A DNA stretch of 64,000 nucleotides from JOPF136 sp963773835 (GCA_963773835.1 CAVZCQ010000004.1:682001-746000); one strand, 5' to 3'. Positions 42,568 through 51,241 are shown, counted from the stretch's first letter. Numbers and translations: made by a program. The notes: a model not told the origin generated them from the letters alone.

Positions 42568-43395
42568 TCACGGGGCCACCGCCGCAGCGATTCTTTGGAG
42601 CTGCGCGAGGAGTTGGGGGAGCTGATCGAGGCGGAGAGCGTTGGCGCCGTCGGAAAGCGCGCGCGAGGGTTCTTCGTGGACTTCCAGGAAAATGCCTTCG
42701 ACTCCGGCGGCCATTCCAGCGCGGGCCAGCGGGGCGATGAATTCGGGCTGGCCGCCGCTGGCTTTTCCCGTAGCGCCGGGGAGTTGGACGGAATGGGTGA
42801 CGTCGAAGATGACGGGATAACCGAAGCGGCGGAGAACGGAAAACGAGCGCATATCCACCACCAGATTGTTGTAGCCGAACGAGGCGCCGCGCTCGGTGAC
42901 CAGAATCGAGTGATTGCCGCTCGAGGCCGCCTTTTCCACGGCGTTGCCCATGTCCCAGGGCGCGAGGAACTGACCCTTTTTGATATTGACAGCGCGCCCA
43001 GAGCGGCCAGCGGCGACGAGCAGGTCGGTCTGGCGGCAGAGAAACGCCGGGATCTGGAGGACGTCGCAGACCTCAGCGGCGGCGGGTACCTGGGCGACTT
43101 CGTGGACGTCAGTGAGCACTGGAATGCCCACACTTTCGCGGATCCGCGCGAGGATGCGCAGGCCTTCCGCCGGGCCGGGGCCGCGGTAGGAGCCGGAGGA
43201 GGAGCGGTTGGCTTTGTCGTAAGAGGCCTTGAATACGAGGGGGATGCCGGCGGCAGAGGCGATCTCTTTGACCCGGCGCGCGACCATCAGCGCGTGGTCC
43301 TCGGATTCGATGACGCAGGGGCCGCAAATCAGGATCGGCGGGCGGCTTCCGCCCACGCGAACCGGACCGATGGCAAACTCACGAGTGCCTGTCAT
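42568..43395 (-). CDS. kdsA: 3-deoxy-8-phosphooctulonate synthase
   Basis: A 275-residue TIM-barrel enzyme that condenses PEP with arabinose-5-P to KDO-8-P. Signature stretches: ILICGPCVIESEDHAL, FKASYDKANRSSSGSYRGPG, VLTDVHE, VLQIPAFLCRQTDLL, VNIKKGQFLAPWDMGNAV and FDVTHSVQLPG. The Cys in CGPCVIE (about residue 27) recalls metal-dependent (class II) KdsA, whereas Asn in the equivalent position of the NIKKGQ motif is shared by both classes; the class is therefore not certain. Length and motifs are complete. Confidence 0.95.
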   Translation of the reverse strand: MTGTREFAIGPVRVGGSRPPILICGPCVIESEDHALMVARRVKEIASAAGIPLVFKASYDKANRSSSGSYRGPGPAEGLRILARIRESVGIPVLTDVHEVAQVPAAAEVCDVLQIPAFLCRQTDLLVAAGRSGRAVNIKKGQFLAPWDMGNAVEKAASSGNHSILVTERGASFGYNNLVVDMRSFSVLRRFGYPVIFDVTHSVQLPGATGKASGGQPEFIAPLARAGMAAGVEGIFLEVHEEPSRALSDGANALRLDQLPQLLAQLQRIAAAVAP

Positions 43396-43720
43396 GGATG
43401 GGAGCAGAACTCCAAACGCGGTAGCCTATTCCGTAGGGGAGAAATTTGCAACGCGGGTGGCGCGAAGATACTCCCAGGCGTGCAGCAGGAGGGAGGACGT
43501 GCCTGTGAGGACGCGGCTGTGGGCCCGGAGGATCCGCCATCATTCTCACTTTGCGACAACCGGGTTCAGCCTGTAGCGTGGTCGGTGCATCTTAGGAAGC
43601 GGGCCAGTGAGGCCGGGCTCGCGGATGGAGCGGGCTCACGGCATCCTTTAAAGCAAGGCCCACTTGCACCACCCGGGATTATGGTCTAGGATCTCCCTAG
43701 GGAGTCCCAAGGGAAATCCT
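43396..43720. other. Gap between kdsA and the toxin-antitoxin pair
   Basis: 325 bases without a convincing gene. It holds the kdsA leader on one side and the antitoxin promoter region on the other. The only clear structure is the 12-bp palindrome listed next. Confidence 0.5.
43693..43704. promoter_or_regulatory. Candidate autoregulatory operator of the toxin-antitoxin pair
   Basis: CTCCCTAGGGAG is a perfect 12-bp palindrome ending 16 bases before the antitoxin ATG. Ribbon-helix-helix antitoxins bind such short dyads at their own promoter. Confidence 0.45.
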
Positions 43721-43972
43721 ATGGCGACACTTTACGTAGAAAACGTGCCCAATGACCTTTACGCGGCGCTGCGGAAACGCGCCAAGGATCACCGCCGCTC
43801 CATCGCCGCCGAGGTCCTGTCTATTCTTGAGCAATTGATTCCCACGGAGAAGGAACTTAGAGCCCGGCGGGAGTTTGTCAGGAAGCTTGCCCACCTCCGT
43901 TCCCTGCCCTCGCCCGGACCCGGTCCATTTCCCTCCGCCGAAGAGATGGTGCGCGAGGATCGCGAGCGTTAA
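43721..43972 (+). CDS. FitA/VapB-like ribbon-helix-helix antitoxin
   Basis: An 83-residue protein that starts MATLYVENVPNDLYAALRKR, then AKDHRRSIAAEVLSILEQ: one beta strand followed by two helices, the Arc/FitA ribbon-helix-helix DNA-binding fold. The C-terminal tail (about 50-83) is charged and would wrap the toxin. AGGGA precedes the ATG. Its stop codon overlaps the toxin start (TAATG), so the two are cotranslated. It probably neutralises the PIN toxin and represses the pair. Confidence 0.88.
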   Translation: MATLYVENVPNDLYAALRKRAKDHRRSIAAEVLSILEQLIPTEKELRARREFVRKLAHLRSLPSPGPGPFPSAEEMVREDRER

Positions 43973-44400
43973 TGCTCTTTATACTAGATGCAAGCGTTGC
44001 GGCGAAGTGCGTGCTGCCTTCCCAAGAGGAGTCCCTCGTTGACGAAGCTATCCGATTACTCGACGCGTATCAGAAGGGAAAGATCAGTTTCATCGTGCCC
44101 GACCTGTTTTGGGCCGAGTTGGGCAATGTGCTCTGGAACGCCGTTCGTCGGAAACGAATCACAAAGGAAACGGCGGAGAATGCCCTGGCGTTTGTGCAGG
44201 CGCGCAACTTTCCAACCCTGCCGACTCCACCGCTGCTCGGAGCGGCATTGACGCTCGCCATCACACACGGGCGCACCGTCTACGATTGCCTCTATATAAT
44301 CCTTGCCTCGAGAATTGGAGCCGTATTCATTACGGCAGACGAGCGCCTCGCCAACTCGATGTCCGCGCACCAACCCGTGAGGTGGCTCGGCGCGCTGTAA
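43972..44400 (+). CDS. VapC-type PIN-domain ribonuclease toxin
   Basis: A 142-residue PIN nuclease. Catalytic acidic residues are in place: Asp6 (FILDASVAAK), Glu49 (LFWAELGNVL), Asp105 (TVYDCLYIILA) and Asp123 (ITADERL). VapC toxins cleave tRNA or rRNA when not bound by the antitoxin. Start overlaps the antitoxin stop by one base. The pair stands on the strand opposite to the KDO genes, between kdsA and pyrG, so it was probably inserted there. Confidence 0.9.
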   Translation: MLFILDASVAAKCVLPSQEESLVDEAIRLLDAYQKGKISFIVPDLFWAELGNVLWNAVRRKRITKETAENALAFVQARNFPTLPTPPLLGAALTLAITHGRTVYDCLYIILASRIGAVFITADERLANSMSAHQPVRWLGAL

Positions 44401-44489
44401 CGCAGCTGCCTTCTCCGGCCTCGATCTGCAATCAAAACCAAATCTCCAAAGAGACAACCGGAGTAGCCGAAAACGCCCCGGACAGCGAA

Positions 44490-46154
44490 TCAGTCGGCGG
44501 CAGCGATGGGTTGCTGGGAGGAGCGGACGCGGGTACGCGCGAGACGGTGCTGGTCAGCGGCGCCGATGAACGCGGCAAACAACGGATGCGGATGCAGCGG
44601 CGCGGATTTGAATTCGGGGTGGAACTGGCAGCCGAGAAACCAGGGATGGTTGGGGTCTTCGACGATTTCCACGTAAATGCCGTCGGGGGTGCGTCCGGTG
44701 ATGCGGAAGCCGGCGGCCACCAACGTTTTCTCGTATTCGGGATTGAATTCGTAGCGATGGCGATGGCGCTCAGAGATTTCCAGCGTCCCGTACGCTCGAG
44801 CCGCGAATGACCCGGGCTCCAGAATACAGGGCCAGGCGCCCAGTCGCATCGTTCCACCCATTTCCTCCACGCCGAGCAGGTCGCGCAGCTTGAAAATGAC
44901 GCGGTGCGGGGTCTGGGGATCGAACTCGGTGGAATCGGCGCCCTGGAGATGAGCGCAATCGCGCGCGTATTCGATGGTGGCGCACTGCATGCCCAGGCAG
45001 ATTCCGAAGAACGGCACTTTCTGCTCGCGGGCATAACGAATCGCTTCCACCATGCCGGAAATGCCGCGCTTGCCGAATCCGCCGGGAACTAGAATCCCGT
45101 CAACGTTTGCCAGGCGGCGCGCGGCGGTTTCCTGTGAGTCGATTTCTTCCGCTTCAATCCACTCGAGAACGGTGCGGAGTTTGTGGGCCACGCCACCGTG
45201 AACCAGCGCTTCGCGCAGGCTCTTGTAAGCGTCTTCGAGCTGAACGTACTTCCCCACTACCCCGATGCGGACTTCGCCCTCGGGATTGTGGATGCGTTCG
45301 AGAAAACCCAGCCAGGGGCGCAGGTCGCGTTCGCGTGCTTCCAGATGCAGCAGGCGCAGGATCTGTTCGTCGAGGCCTTCCTGGGCGAACGAAAGCGGAA
45401 CGTCGTAGATGCACTCCACGTCGTTCGCGGCGATGACGCAGTTCTCCGCCATATTGCAGAACAGCGCGATCTTCTTTTTCAATTCCTGGGGAATGGGGCG
45501 GTCGGCGCGGCAGAGCAGAATATCGGGCTGCACGCCGATACTGAGCAGTTCCTTGACGCTGTGCTGTGTGGGCTTCGTTTTCAGCTCGCCGACGGTGGGG
45601 ATGTAAGGAACGAGCGTCACGTGTATGAAGACGGTGTGCGCGGGGCCCATCTCCAGCCGCATCTGGCGCATGGCTTCCAGGAACGGGAGCGATTCGATGT
45701 CGCCGACTGTGCCGCCGATTTCGACGATGACCACGTCCACGTCGTGGGCCACTTTGCGGAAGGCGGCCTTGATTTCATCGGTGACGTGGGGGATCACCTG
45801 CACGGTCTTGCCGAGATAGTCGCCGCGGCGCTCTTTGGCCAGGATGAGCTCGTAGATGCGGCCGGTGGTCCAGTTGTTATCGCGGGTCAGGCGGGCGGTG
45901 GTGAACCGCTCGTAGTGGCCAAGGTCGAGATCGGTCTCCGCGCCGTCTTCGGTGACGTACACCTCGCCGTGCTGATAGGGGCTCATGGTGCCCGGGTCCA
46001 CGTTCAGGTAGGGGTCGCACTTCTGGAGAGTGACGCGCAGACCGCGGCTTTCCAGCAAACAGGCGATGGAGGCTGCTGCGAGACCTTTGCCGAGGGAGGA
46101 GACGACGCCGCCGGTAACAAAAATAAATTTCGGCGTGGTGCCTTGGACTGTCAA
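44490..46154 (-). CDS. pyrG: CTP synthase
   Basis: A 554-residue amidoligase that makes CTP from UTP and glutamine; CTP is also the donor for KdsB. The synthetase domain starts FIFVTGGVVSSLGKGL and has DPYLNVDPGTMSPYQHGEVY and EIGGTVGDIES. The glutaminase domain has ILVPGGFGKRG and the nucleophile in FFGICLGMQC, with HPEF near the end. Length is normal with a short extra tail. A near-consensus promoter precedes it. Clustering with kdsB and kdsA is common in Gram-negative genomes. Confidence 0.97.
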   Translation of the reverse strand: MTVQGTTPKFIFVTGGVVSSLGKGLAAASIACLLESRGLRVTLQKCDPYLNVDPGTMSPYQHGEVYVTEDGAETDLDLGHYERFTTARLTRDNNWTTGRIYELILAKERRGDYLGKTVQVIPHVTDEIKAAFRKVAHDVDVVIVEIGGTVGDIESLPFLEAMRQMRLEMGPAHTVFIHVTLVPYIPTVGELKTKPTQHSVKELLSIGVQPDILLCRADRPIPQELKKKIALFCNMAENCVIAANDVECIYDVPLSFAQEGLDEQILRLLHLEARERDLRPWLGFLERIHNPEGEVRIGVVGKYVQLEDAYKSLREALVHGGVAHKLRTVLEWIEAEEIDSQETAARRLANVDGILVPGGFGKRGISGMVEAIRYAREQKVPFFGICLGMQCATIEYARDCAHLQGADSTEFDPQTPHRVIFKLRDLLGVEEMGGTMRLGAWPCILEPGSFAARAYGTLEISERHRHRYEFNPEYEKTLVAAGFRITGRTPDGIYVEIVEDPNHPWFLGCQFHPEFKSAPLHPHPLFAAFIGAADQHRLARTRVRSSQQPIAAAD

Positions 46155-46222
46155 CGTTCCGGTCAGTTTCCTCTGCGCCGCGAAATGGTGTTCCCGACCG
46201 GCGCGGAATTGAAGTACGAATT

Positions 46223-46251
46223 ATTATCCGGGGCGCGGCGCGTGTTGTCAA
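46223..46251 (-). promoter_or_regulatory. Sigma-70 promoter for pyrG
   Basis: Minus strand: perfect TTGACA (46251-46246), 17-base spacer, GATAAT (46228-46223). The mRNA would start near 46216 and have a leader of about 62 bases. No pyrimidine-run attenuator was recognised in it. Confidence 0.65.
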
Positions 46252-46259
46252 CCTGAAGA

Positions 46260-46456
46260 GTGACTGGTGATTGGTGAATGGTGACTGGTGGAGGATCTCG
46301 CTTTCTTACTTTCAGCCTCCTTGTCCCCTCTGCCGCTTTACCTGCCGCAGTCGGCAGAAAGTCCACGCCTTTCCCTCTCCTCCCCACACGCCCGCAGCGC
46401 TGGGACGTTCACGCCTGTTCTTCCCACCAGCCACCAGTCACGAATCACCCGTCACT
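46260..46456. repeat. Long inverted repeat of GTGACTGGTGATT units between pyrG and kdsB
   Basis: Left arm 46260-46291 is built from GTGACTGGTGA, TTGGTGAAT and GGTGACTGG; right arm 46424-46456 is its approximate complement. On the minus strand the right arm begins GTGACGGGTGATT, and the TGA in it is the kdsB stop codon. The same units occur at 22322-22450. Confidence 0.65.
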
Positions 46457-47225
46457 TTTTCAGGATGGCTTCGACGCGGGCGACGTCGCTGGGGTGATCC
46501 ACGCTGACGGTATCGTGAGGCGTTTCGACCACGTGGATTCGGTAGCCGTTCTCGAGCAGTCGCAACTGTTCGAGCTGTTCCAGGCGCTCCAGGCGTCCGT
46601 GGGGCAATTTGGGGAATGCCAGCAGCACGTCGCGGCGAAAGAAATAAACGCCCAGATGTTTCCAGAGAGGCGCGCGATGCTCGCCCGAACCGACGGATAC
46701 GCCAGAGCCGGGGGCGTCGCGCTTGTGGGGAATGGGGGAGCGGGAAAAATAGAGGGCATTGCCGGAGAAATCGGTGACCACTTTAACCACGCGTGGATCG
46801 GGAGCATCGAGGACGTCGCGAAGCGGAGTGGCAAGAGTGCCGACGCCGGGTACGGATTCGTGCCCGGCCAGGGATTCCATTTCACCGATCAGATCTTCGA
46901 GAGCAGCGGGCTCGACGAGGGGTTCATCGCCCTGAACATTCAGGTAGTAGGGGGAAACGTGGGATTCGGCGACTTCGGCCATGCGCTCGGTTCCGGAAGA
47001 ATGGTCGGCGCGGGTCATGACGGCTTCACCACCGGCTTCGCGCACGGCGCTGGCGATACGTTCGTCGTCGGTGGCGACGAGCACGCGGGAGATGCCGCGG
47101 GCGCGGCCCACGCGTTCGAGGACGCGGACAATCATGGCTTTGCCGCCGATGAGAGCGAGAGCTTTGCCGGGAAAACGCGTGGAGGCATAGCGAGCGGGAA
47201 TGACGGCGATGACGGCGTCTGCCAA
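46452..47225 (-). CDS. kdsB: 3-deoxy-manno-octulosonate cytidylyltransferase
   Basis: A 257-residue enzyme that activates KDO as CMP-KDO, last step before transfer to lipid A. The nucleotide motif VIPARYASTRFPGKAL opens the protein; LVATDDERI, YLNVQGDEPLVEP and KHLGVYFFRRDVLLAF follow. The frame is open to a GTG at 47258, but that lies inside a palindromic repeat. A TTG at 47225 has AGGGAG six bases upstream and puts the conserved strand at residues 3-8, as usual, so it is the preferred start. The stop codon is part of a long repeat. Confidence 0.92.
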   Translation of the reverse strand: MADAVIAVIPARYASTRFPGKALALIGGKAMIVRVLERVGRARGISRVLVATDDERIASAVREAGGEAVMTRADHSSGTERMAEVAESHVSPYYLNVQGDEPLVEPAALEDLIGEMESLAGHESVPGVGTLATPLRDVLDAPDPRVVKVVTDFSGNALYFSRSPIPHKRDAPGSGVSVGSGEHRAPLWKHLGVYFFRRDVLLAFPKLPHGRLERLEQLEQLRLLENGYRIHVVETPHDTVSVDHPSDVARVEAILKK

Positions 47226-47250
47226 ATGCAGCTCCCTAGGGCGAAGAAGC

Positions 47251-47290
47251 GGGCGCACACCCGCCGATAATCGGGCGCGGGTGCGCCCCT
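47251..47290. repeat. Palindrome in front of kdsB
   Basis: GGGCGCACACCCGC (47251-47264) and GCGGGTGCGCCC (47277-47288) pair with one bulge, followed by CTAC. Same family as the hairpins between kdsA and kdsD. Confidence 0.65.
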
Positions 47291-47537
47291 ACGGCTGTGT
47301 AGCTGGGCGGATGTTAACACAGGCGAACGCAGCCGAGGATGGATGCTCGGTGTGGTGGAAGGGCGCAAAGGCGAGTGGGGCAGGACCGGCAGGCGTCTTG
47401 ATTTCGCGGTGACGGGTGCTACAATCGCGGTCGAGTCCGGCGAGGGCGCTCGAGAAGTTCCACGAGCGGATGGAGCCGGACTTGAAGCGGCATCGGGGAC
47501 ATTGCCCGCCCCCTCTCCGGGGCGAGCGAGGGGAGCC

Positions 47538-48584
47538 GTGAGCCAGCAGGCCGCGAGAGCGCTCCGGTCAGTCGGGGGCTTACTACTGTGCGCTTTGCTG
47601 TTTGCCGCCGCGCGAGCGCAGTCACCCGGCCCACCCGCAGAGCCCGCAAAACCCAGCCCAGGACAGAATCCCGGGGGGACGCCTCCCCCATTCGTGGTCC
47701 CGGGGCCGTCGGCCCCGGCGAAGCCGGACGCGCGGCCGGGCGGAAAAAACCCGCTGCGCGTGGACGTGGACCTGGCGCTGGTAAACGTCACGGTGACGGA
47801 CCCGTACAACCGGCTGGTGACCGGGCTGGAGCAGGACAACTTCCGGCTGTTCGAGGACGGCCAGGAACAGGAAATCACGCACTTTTCCTGCGAGGACGTG
47901 CCCGTGTCCATCGGGGTGGTGCTGGACCTGAGCGGAAGCATGGCGAACAAAATCGAGAAGTCGCGGATGGCCGCGCTGCAATTCTTCAAAACGGCGAACC
48001 CGCAGGACGAATTCTTCGTGGTGAGCTTCAACGAGCGCGCGCAGCTTTCCAGCCCGTTTACCACCAGCGTGGACGACATCCAGACCCGGCTGATGTTCAC
48101 CTCCGCGCACGGACGGACGGCGCTGCTGGACGCGATTTACCTGGGCCTCTCCGAGATGCGCGGGGCGCGGAACCAGAAGAAGGCCCTGCTGGTGATCTCC
48201 GACGGGGGAGACAACCACAGCCGGTATTCGGAGCACGACATCCGGAATTTCGTGCGCGAGGCAGACACGCAGATCTACGCGATCGGGTTGTACGACCCGG
48301 CGGGGGCTCGCTCGACGGTCGAAGAGGTGAACGGGCCCGCCCTGCTCGGCGAAATCTCGGACCTGAGCGGGGGCCGGACGTTCGGGGTGACCAATCTCAA
48401 CGACCTGCCCGACATCGCGATCAAGATCGGGATGGAATTGCGGAACCAGTACGTGCTGGGCTACCGTCCGTCAAACCACGCCCGGGACGGAAAATGGCGT
48501 AAAATAAAAGTGAAGTTGCGGCCCCCGAAAGGACTGCCTCCCCTGAATGTGTACGCGAAGAGCGGCTACTATTCTCCGCAATAA
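47538..48584 (+). CDS. VWFA-related exported protein, first tandem copy
   Basis: A 348-residue exported protein of the acidobacterial VWFA-related family (TIGR03436 type). Signal peptide residues 8-28 (ALRSVGGLLLCALLFAAARA), a Pro-rich linker (30-70), a short beta domain (VDVDLALVNVTVTDPYNRLV, GLEQDNFRLFEDGQEQEITH) and the von Willebrand A domain with the metal site VLDLSGSM and LLVISDGGDNHSR. The tail has RNQYVLGYRPSNHARDGKWR, the family's usual end. The frame is open to 47343, but the GTG at 47538 follows GGGGAG and opens the signal peptide, so it is chosen. Ligand unknown; adhesion or envelope assembly is likely. Confidence 0.85.
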   Translation: MSQQAARALRSVGGLLLCALLFAAARAQSPGPPAEPAKPSPGQNPGGTPPPFVVPGPSAPAKPDARPGGKNPLRVDVDLALVNVTVTDPYNRLVTGLEQDNFRLFEDGQEQEITHFSCEDVPVSIGVVLDLSGSMANKIEKSRMAALQFFKTANPQDEFFVVSFNERAQLSSPFTTSVDDIQTRLMFTSAHGRTALLDAIYLGLSEMRGARNQKKALLVISDGGDNHSRYSEHDIRNFVREADTQIYAIGLYDPAGARSTVEEVNGPALLGEISDLSGGRTFGVTNLNDLPDIAIKIGMELRNQYVLGYRPSNHARDGKWRKIKVKLRPPKGLPPLNVYAKSGYYSPQ

Positions 48585-49551
48585 ACGGCTGGGCCTGAGC
48601 CTGGCCATGTGCGCGTTTGCGGCGCTGGCACCGGCGCTGGCACGGACAGGTGTGCGCGCGCCCGGAGGCCAGGCCGCGCCGCCGCGCCAGGGCGAATACC
48701 GGATGCGGCGCGACGTGGAGCTGGTGGTGCTGTACGCCAGCGTGCTCGACGAGCACGGGAACTTCGTGCCCAGCCTGGCAGAAAATAATTTCCGCGTGTA
48801 CGAAGACAAAGTGGAGCAGAAGCTCTCCGTGTTCCGGAAGGAAGACGTTCCGTTGAGCATGGGGCTGGTGATCGACAACAGCGGCAGCATGCGGGACAAA
48901 CGGGAAAAGGTGAACGCGGCGGCGCTGACCTTCGTGCAGACCAGCAACCCGCAGGACGAAGTGTTCGTGGTGAACTTCAACGACGAGTTCTTCCTGGACC
49001 TGGACAAGGATTTCACCTCCGACCTCCACGAACTGCGCGACGCACTGGAGCGTGTGGATTCGCGGGGCGGCACGGCCATGTACGCGGCCCTGGTGGGGTC
49101 GATGGACCATTTGAAGAAGGCCACTCACGACAAGAAGGTGCTGCTGGTGATTACCGACGGGGAGGACAACGCCAGCGGCCACATCACCCTGCAGACGGCG
49201 GTGGAAGAGGCGCGGAAGAGCGGAACGCTGATTTACGCGGTGGGTCTGCTGAACGAGGAAGAAGCGCGCGCGGCACGGCACGCGAAGAAAGACCTGAACA
49301 CGCTGGCCTCGGAGACAGGCGGCGCAGCCTATTTCCCGAAGTCGGTGGAAGAGGTGCAGTCGATCTGCACGATGATCGCGCGGGACGTCCGGAACCAGTA
49401 CGTGCTGGCGTATTACCCGACCAACGTGGCGCGCGACGGCAGCTTCCGGACCGTGCGCATCGAGCTGGTGAACCCGCCGCGGGCGAACGGCAGGCTATCG
49501 GTGCGGACGCGGCTGGGCTACTACGCGCCGAAAGCCTCGACGGGGAATTGA
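48547..49551 (+). CDS. VWFA-related exported protein, second tandem copy
   Basis: A 334-residue paralogue of the preceding gene. Signal-like segment at about 14-33 (RLGLSLAMCAFAALAPALA), then VELVVLYASVLDEHGNFVPS, LAENNFRVYEDKVEQKLSV, the metal site VIDNSGSM, LLVITDGEDNASGH and RNQYVLAYYPTNVARDGSFR. Its start at 48547 lies inside the end of the first copy (38-base overlap in another frame); a start at 48607 is possible but would cut the signal. The two are surely cotranscribed. Together they may form a heteromeric surface complex, which is inference. Confidence 0.85.
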   Translation: MCTRRAATILRNKRLGLSLAMCAFAALAPALARTGVRAPGGQAAPPRQGEYRMRRDVELVVLYASVLDEHGNFVPSLAENNFRVYEDKVEQKLSVFRKEDVPLSMGLVIDNSGSMRDKREKVNAAALTFVQTSNPQDEVFVVNFNDEFFLDLDKDFTSDLHELRDALERVDSRGGTAMYAALVGSMDHLKKATHDKKVLLVITDGEDNASGHITLQTAVEEARKSGTLIYAVGLLNEEEARAARHAKKDLNTLASETGGAAYFPKSVEEVQSICTMIARDVRNQYVLAYYPTNVARDGSFRTVRIELVNPPRANGRLSVRTRLGYYAPKASTGN

Positions 49552-49627
49552 GGCGGGGCGAGTGCGGGACGAACCGCGAGGCCCGCCGCCCGCCACGGCG
49601 GGCAGGCCCTGCGTTACACTGGCTGGC

Positions 49628-49981
49628 ATGACGCCAGCAGCGATTAAACCAACCATTGCCATGCAGGTCCTGGAGCAGGTGGACGTGCGCGTGGGCACGA
49701 TTGAAACGGTGGAAGACGTTCCCGGCTCCGATAAACTGATGCAGATGCGCGTGCGCTTCGGCGACCACACGCGGACCATTGTGGCGGGAATGAAGCGGGA
49801 GCGCGCGAACCCGCGGGAGATCGAAGGGCGGCAGGCGCTGTTCGTGGTGAACCTGGAACCACGGAAGCTGCGCGGGGTGGTTTCGGAAGGGATGCTGTTC
49901 GATATCGGCTACGCGGACGGGGTGAAACCGGTGCTGGCCGTGCCGGAAGCGCCGGTGCCGGACGGGACGCGGGCGGGGTAG
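49628..49981 (+). CDS. CsaA-like tRNA-binding domain protein
   Basis: A 117-residue OB-fold protein like CsaA and the C-terminal tRNA-binding domain of methionyl-tRNA synthetase: VDVRVGTIETVEDVPGSDKL, MRVRFGDHTRTIVAGMK, LFVVNLEPRKLRGVVSEGML. It may bind tRNA or act as a chaperone with SecA; the role is not settled in the family. The ATG at 49628 puts the protein at normal length; a frame opening at 49562 adds residues without homology and contains a GC-rich hairpin. Confidence 0.88.
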   Translation: MTPAAIKPTIAMQVLEQVDVRVGTIETVEDVPGSDKLMQMRVRFGDHTRTIVAGMKRERANPREIEGRQALFVVNLEPRKLRGVVSEGMLFDIGYADGVKPVLAVPEAPVPDGTRAG

Positions 49982-50072
49982 CGATCGCTCGGGCGGGTCG
50001 CGTTGAAGGCGGATGAGACCCCGACCCCTCTGCCCCGGCGCAAAGCGCCGGGGCGCAGAACATGCGCTGCCT

Positions 50073-51128
50073 CTAATCTTTAGGGACGAGTTGCCAGGTT
50101 GGGTCGGGGTTGTATTCCTTCATGGCCGGCGCGAGTTCGCCGGTCTTCGGCCCCAGGTTCTTTTGATATACGCGGCCCTGCGTGTTGACGATGAACGTCA
50201 TGACGCCGGAATTGCCCCATTTGGCCGGATAGGCAACCAGCGCGAAGCCGGCGATCATGTGGCCGTTGATGAGGTAGCTGAACGCGCCGCCGGGAGCGCT
50301 GGGGCCCTGACGGGTAAGAATTTTGAAGTAATAGCCGTGATAGGGATTGTGCGGGTGGCCAGGCTGGCCGCTCGAGCCCGCCGCGCTGGAACCGGTTGAC
50401 GCGGCCTTCACTCCAGCCTGCTGGGTGTGAGCTCCGGCGCTGTAGCCTTCCGCGCGAGCTTCGGCCACCAGGGGACCGAGCGGGCTGGGGTCCTCATCGG
50501 GCGTGGTTTCCCAGTACAACCCATCGTGCATGCCCGGCGTGCTGATGAATTTCTGGGCGTATTGGGCCAGCCCGTCATCGTTGTGCAGGCCCCCCTGCGA
50601 GAAGTATTCCCACTGCGCCAGCGCATAGGCGCGGCAGGTCATGATGGCGGAGAGTTCGTTGTCGCCGATGCGGCGATTCAGGATTTCTTCCAGGCCGGCT
50701 TTGGTGTCAAATCGCCATTTGTCGCCGTCTTTCACGATGGGGATGGGGAACGGGAAATGGTTGGCGCCGATGATGAGCGTGTACTTCGCATCGTTCACCT
50801 TCTGGAGCGTGCACCCTTCGCGAATGTGAACGGCAAAGCGTTCCAAATGGCTTTGGTCCTGGACGGGATCACCGGATTTCAACTGTTCGCGTTCGGGGCC
50901 GAAGATGGCGTCGAGCGCGGTCTGGTCCTGAGCGGAGACGGCGGCCACCAGCGCGTCGCGGGCTGCCTCGGGGCTGGCGAACAGTTCCTGCTCCGCCCCG
51001 GCGCCCTTCGCGGCCTGCGACGGCGGTGCGGATGCGAATGCCGTTCCCAGGCACATTGCGATGGCGATGAGGACCAACAACCCCGGCAGGGTGCGCGGGG
51101 ATTTCTGCGGCTCATGCGGCGTATTCAT
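50073..51128 (-). CDS. DUF2950 family exported protein
   Basis: A 351-residue exported protein. Signal peptide about 14-35 (GLLVLIAIAMCLGTAFASA). The DUF2950 pattern is clear: ELFASPEAARDALVAAVSAQ, DQTALDAIFGPE, WRFDTKAGLEEILNRRIGDN, YALAQWEYFSQG, then HGYYFKILTRQGPSAPGGAF and FALVAYPAKWGNSGVMTFIV. Function unknown. Its upstream neighbour encodes DUF3300; the two families are often adjacent in Gram-negative genomes and are probably cotranscribed here. ATG at 51128 has AAAGGA at good spacing; an ATG at 51149 is less likely. Confidence 0.85.
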   Translation of the reverse strand: MNTPHEPQKSPRTLPGLLVLIAIAMCLGTAFASAPPSQAAKGAGAEQELFASPEAARDALVAAVSAQDQTALDAIFGPEREQLKSGDPVQDQSHLERFAVHIREGCTLQKVNDAKYTLIIGANHFPFPIPIVKDGDKWRFDTKAGLEEILNRRIGDNELSAIMTCRAYALAQWEYFSQGGLHNDDGLAQYAQKFISTPGMHDGLYWETTPDEDPSPLGPLVAEARAEGYSAGAHTQQAGVKAASTGSSAAGSSGQPGHPHNPYHGYYFKILTRQGPSAPGGAFSYLINGHMIAGFALVAYPAKWGNSGVMTFIVNTQGRVYQKNLGPKTGELAPAMKEYNPDPTWQLVPKD

Positions 51129-51198
51129 GGCGTGATTCCTTTCCGACATTTGTTCCACACGGCCGCGGGCGGCGGCGCGGATTGAAGGCCGGCGAGAC

Positions 51199-51224
51199 GC
51201 CCTTCGGCTTCGCTCAGGACAGGC
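51199..51224. repeat. Short dispersed-type repeat between DUF3300 and DUF2950
   Basis: GCCCTTCGGCTTCGCTCAGG followed by ACAGGC. This string is familiar as a widespread intergenic element of soil-bacterial contigs (translated readthrough gives PERSRR-like peptides). Only one copy is in this window, so the call rests on memory. Confidence 0.35.
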
Positions 51225-51241
51225 CGGCGCTGCCATACGGC

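Noticed and set aside
46163..46387. Minus-strand small frame with SPVTIHQSPVT-like peptide
   Set aside because: It is a translation of the GTGACTGGTGATT repeat units.
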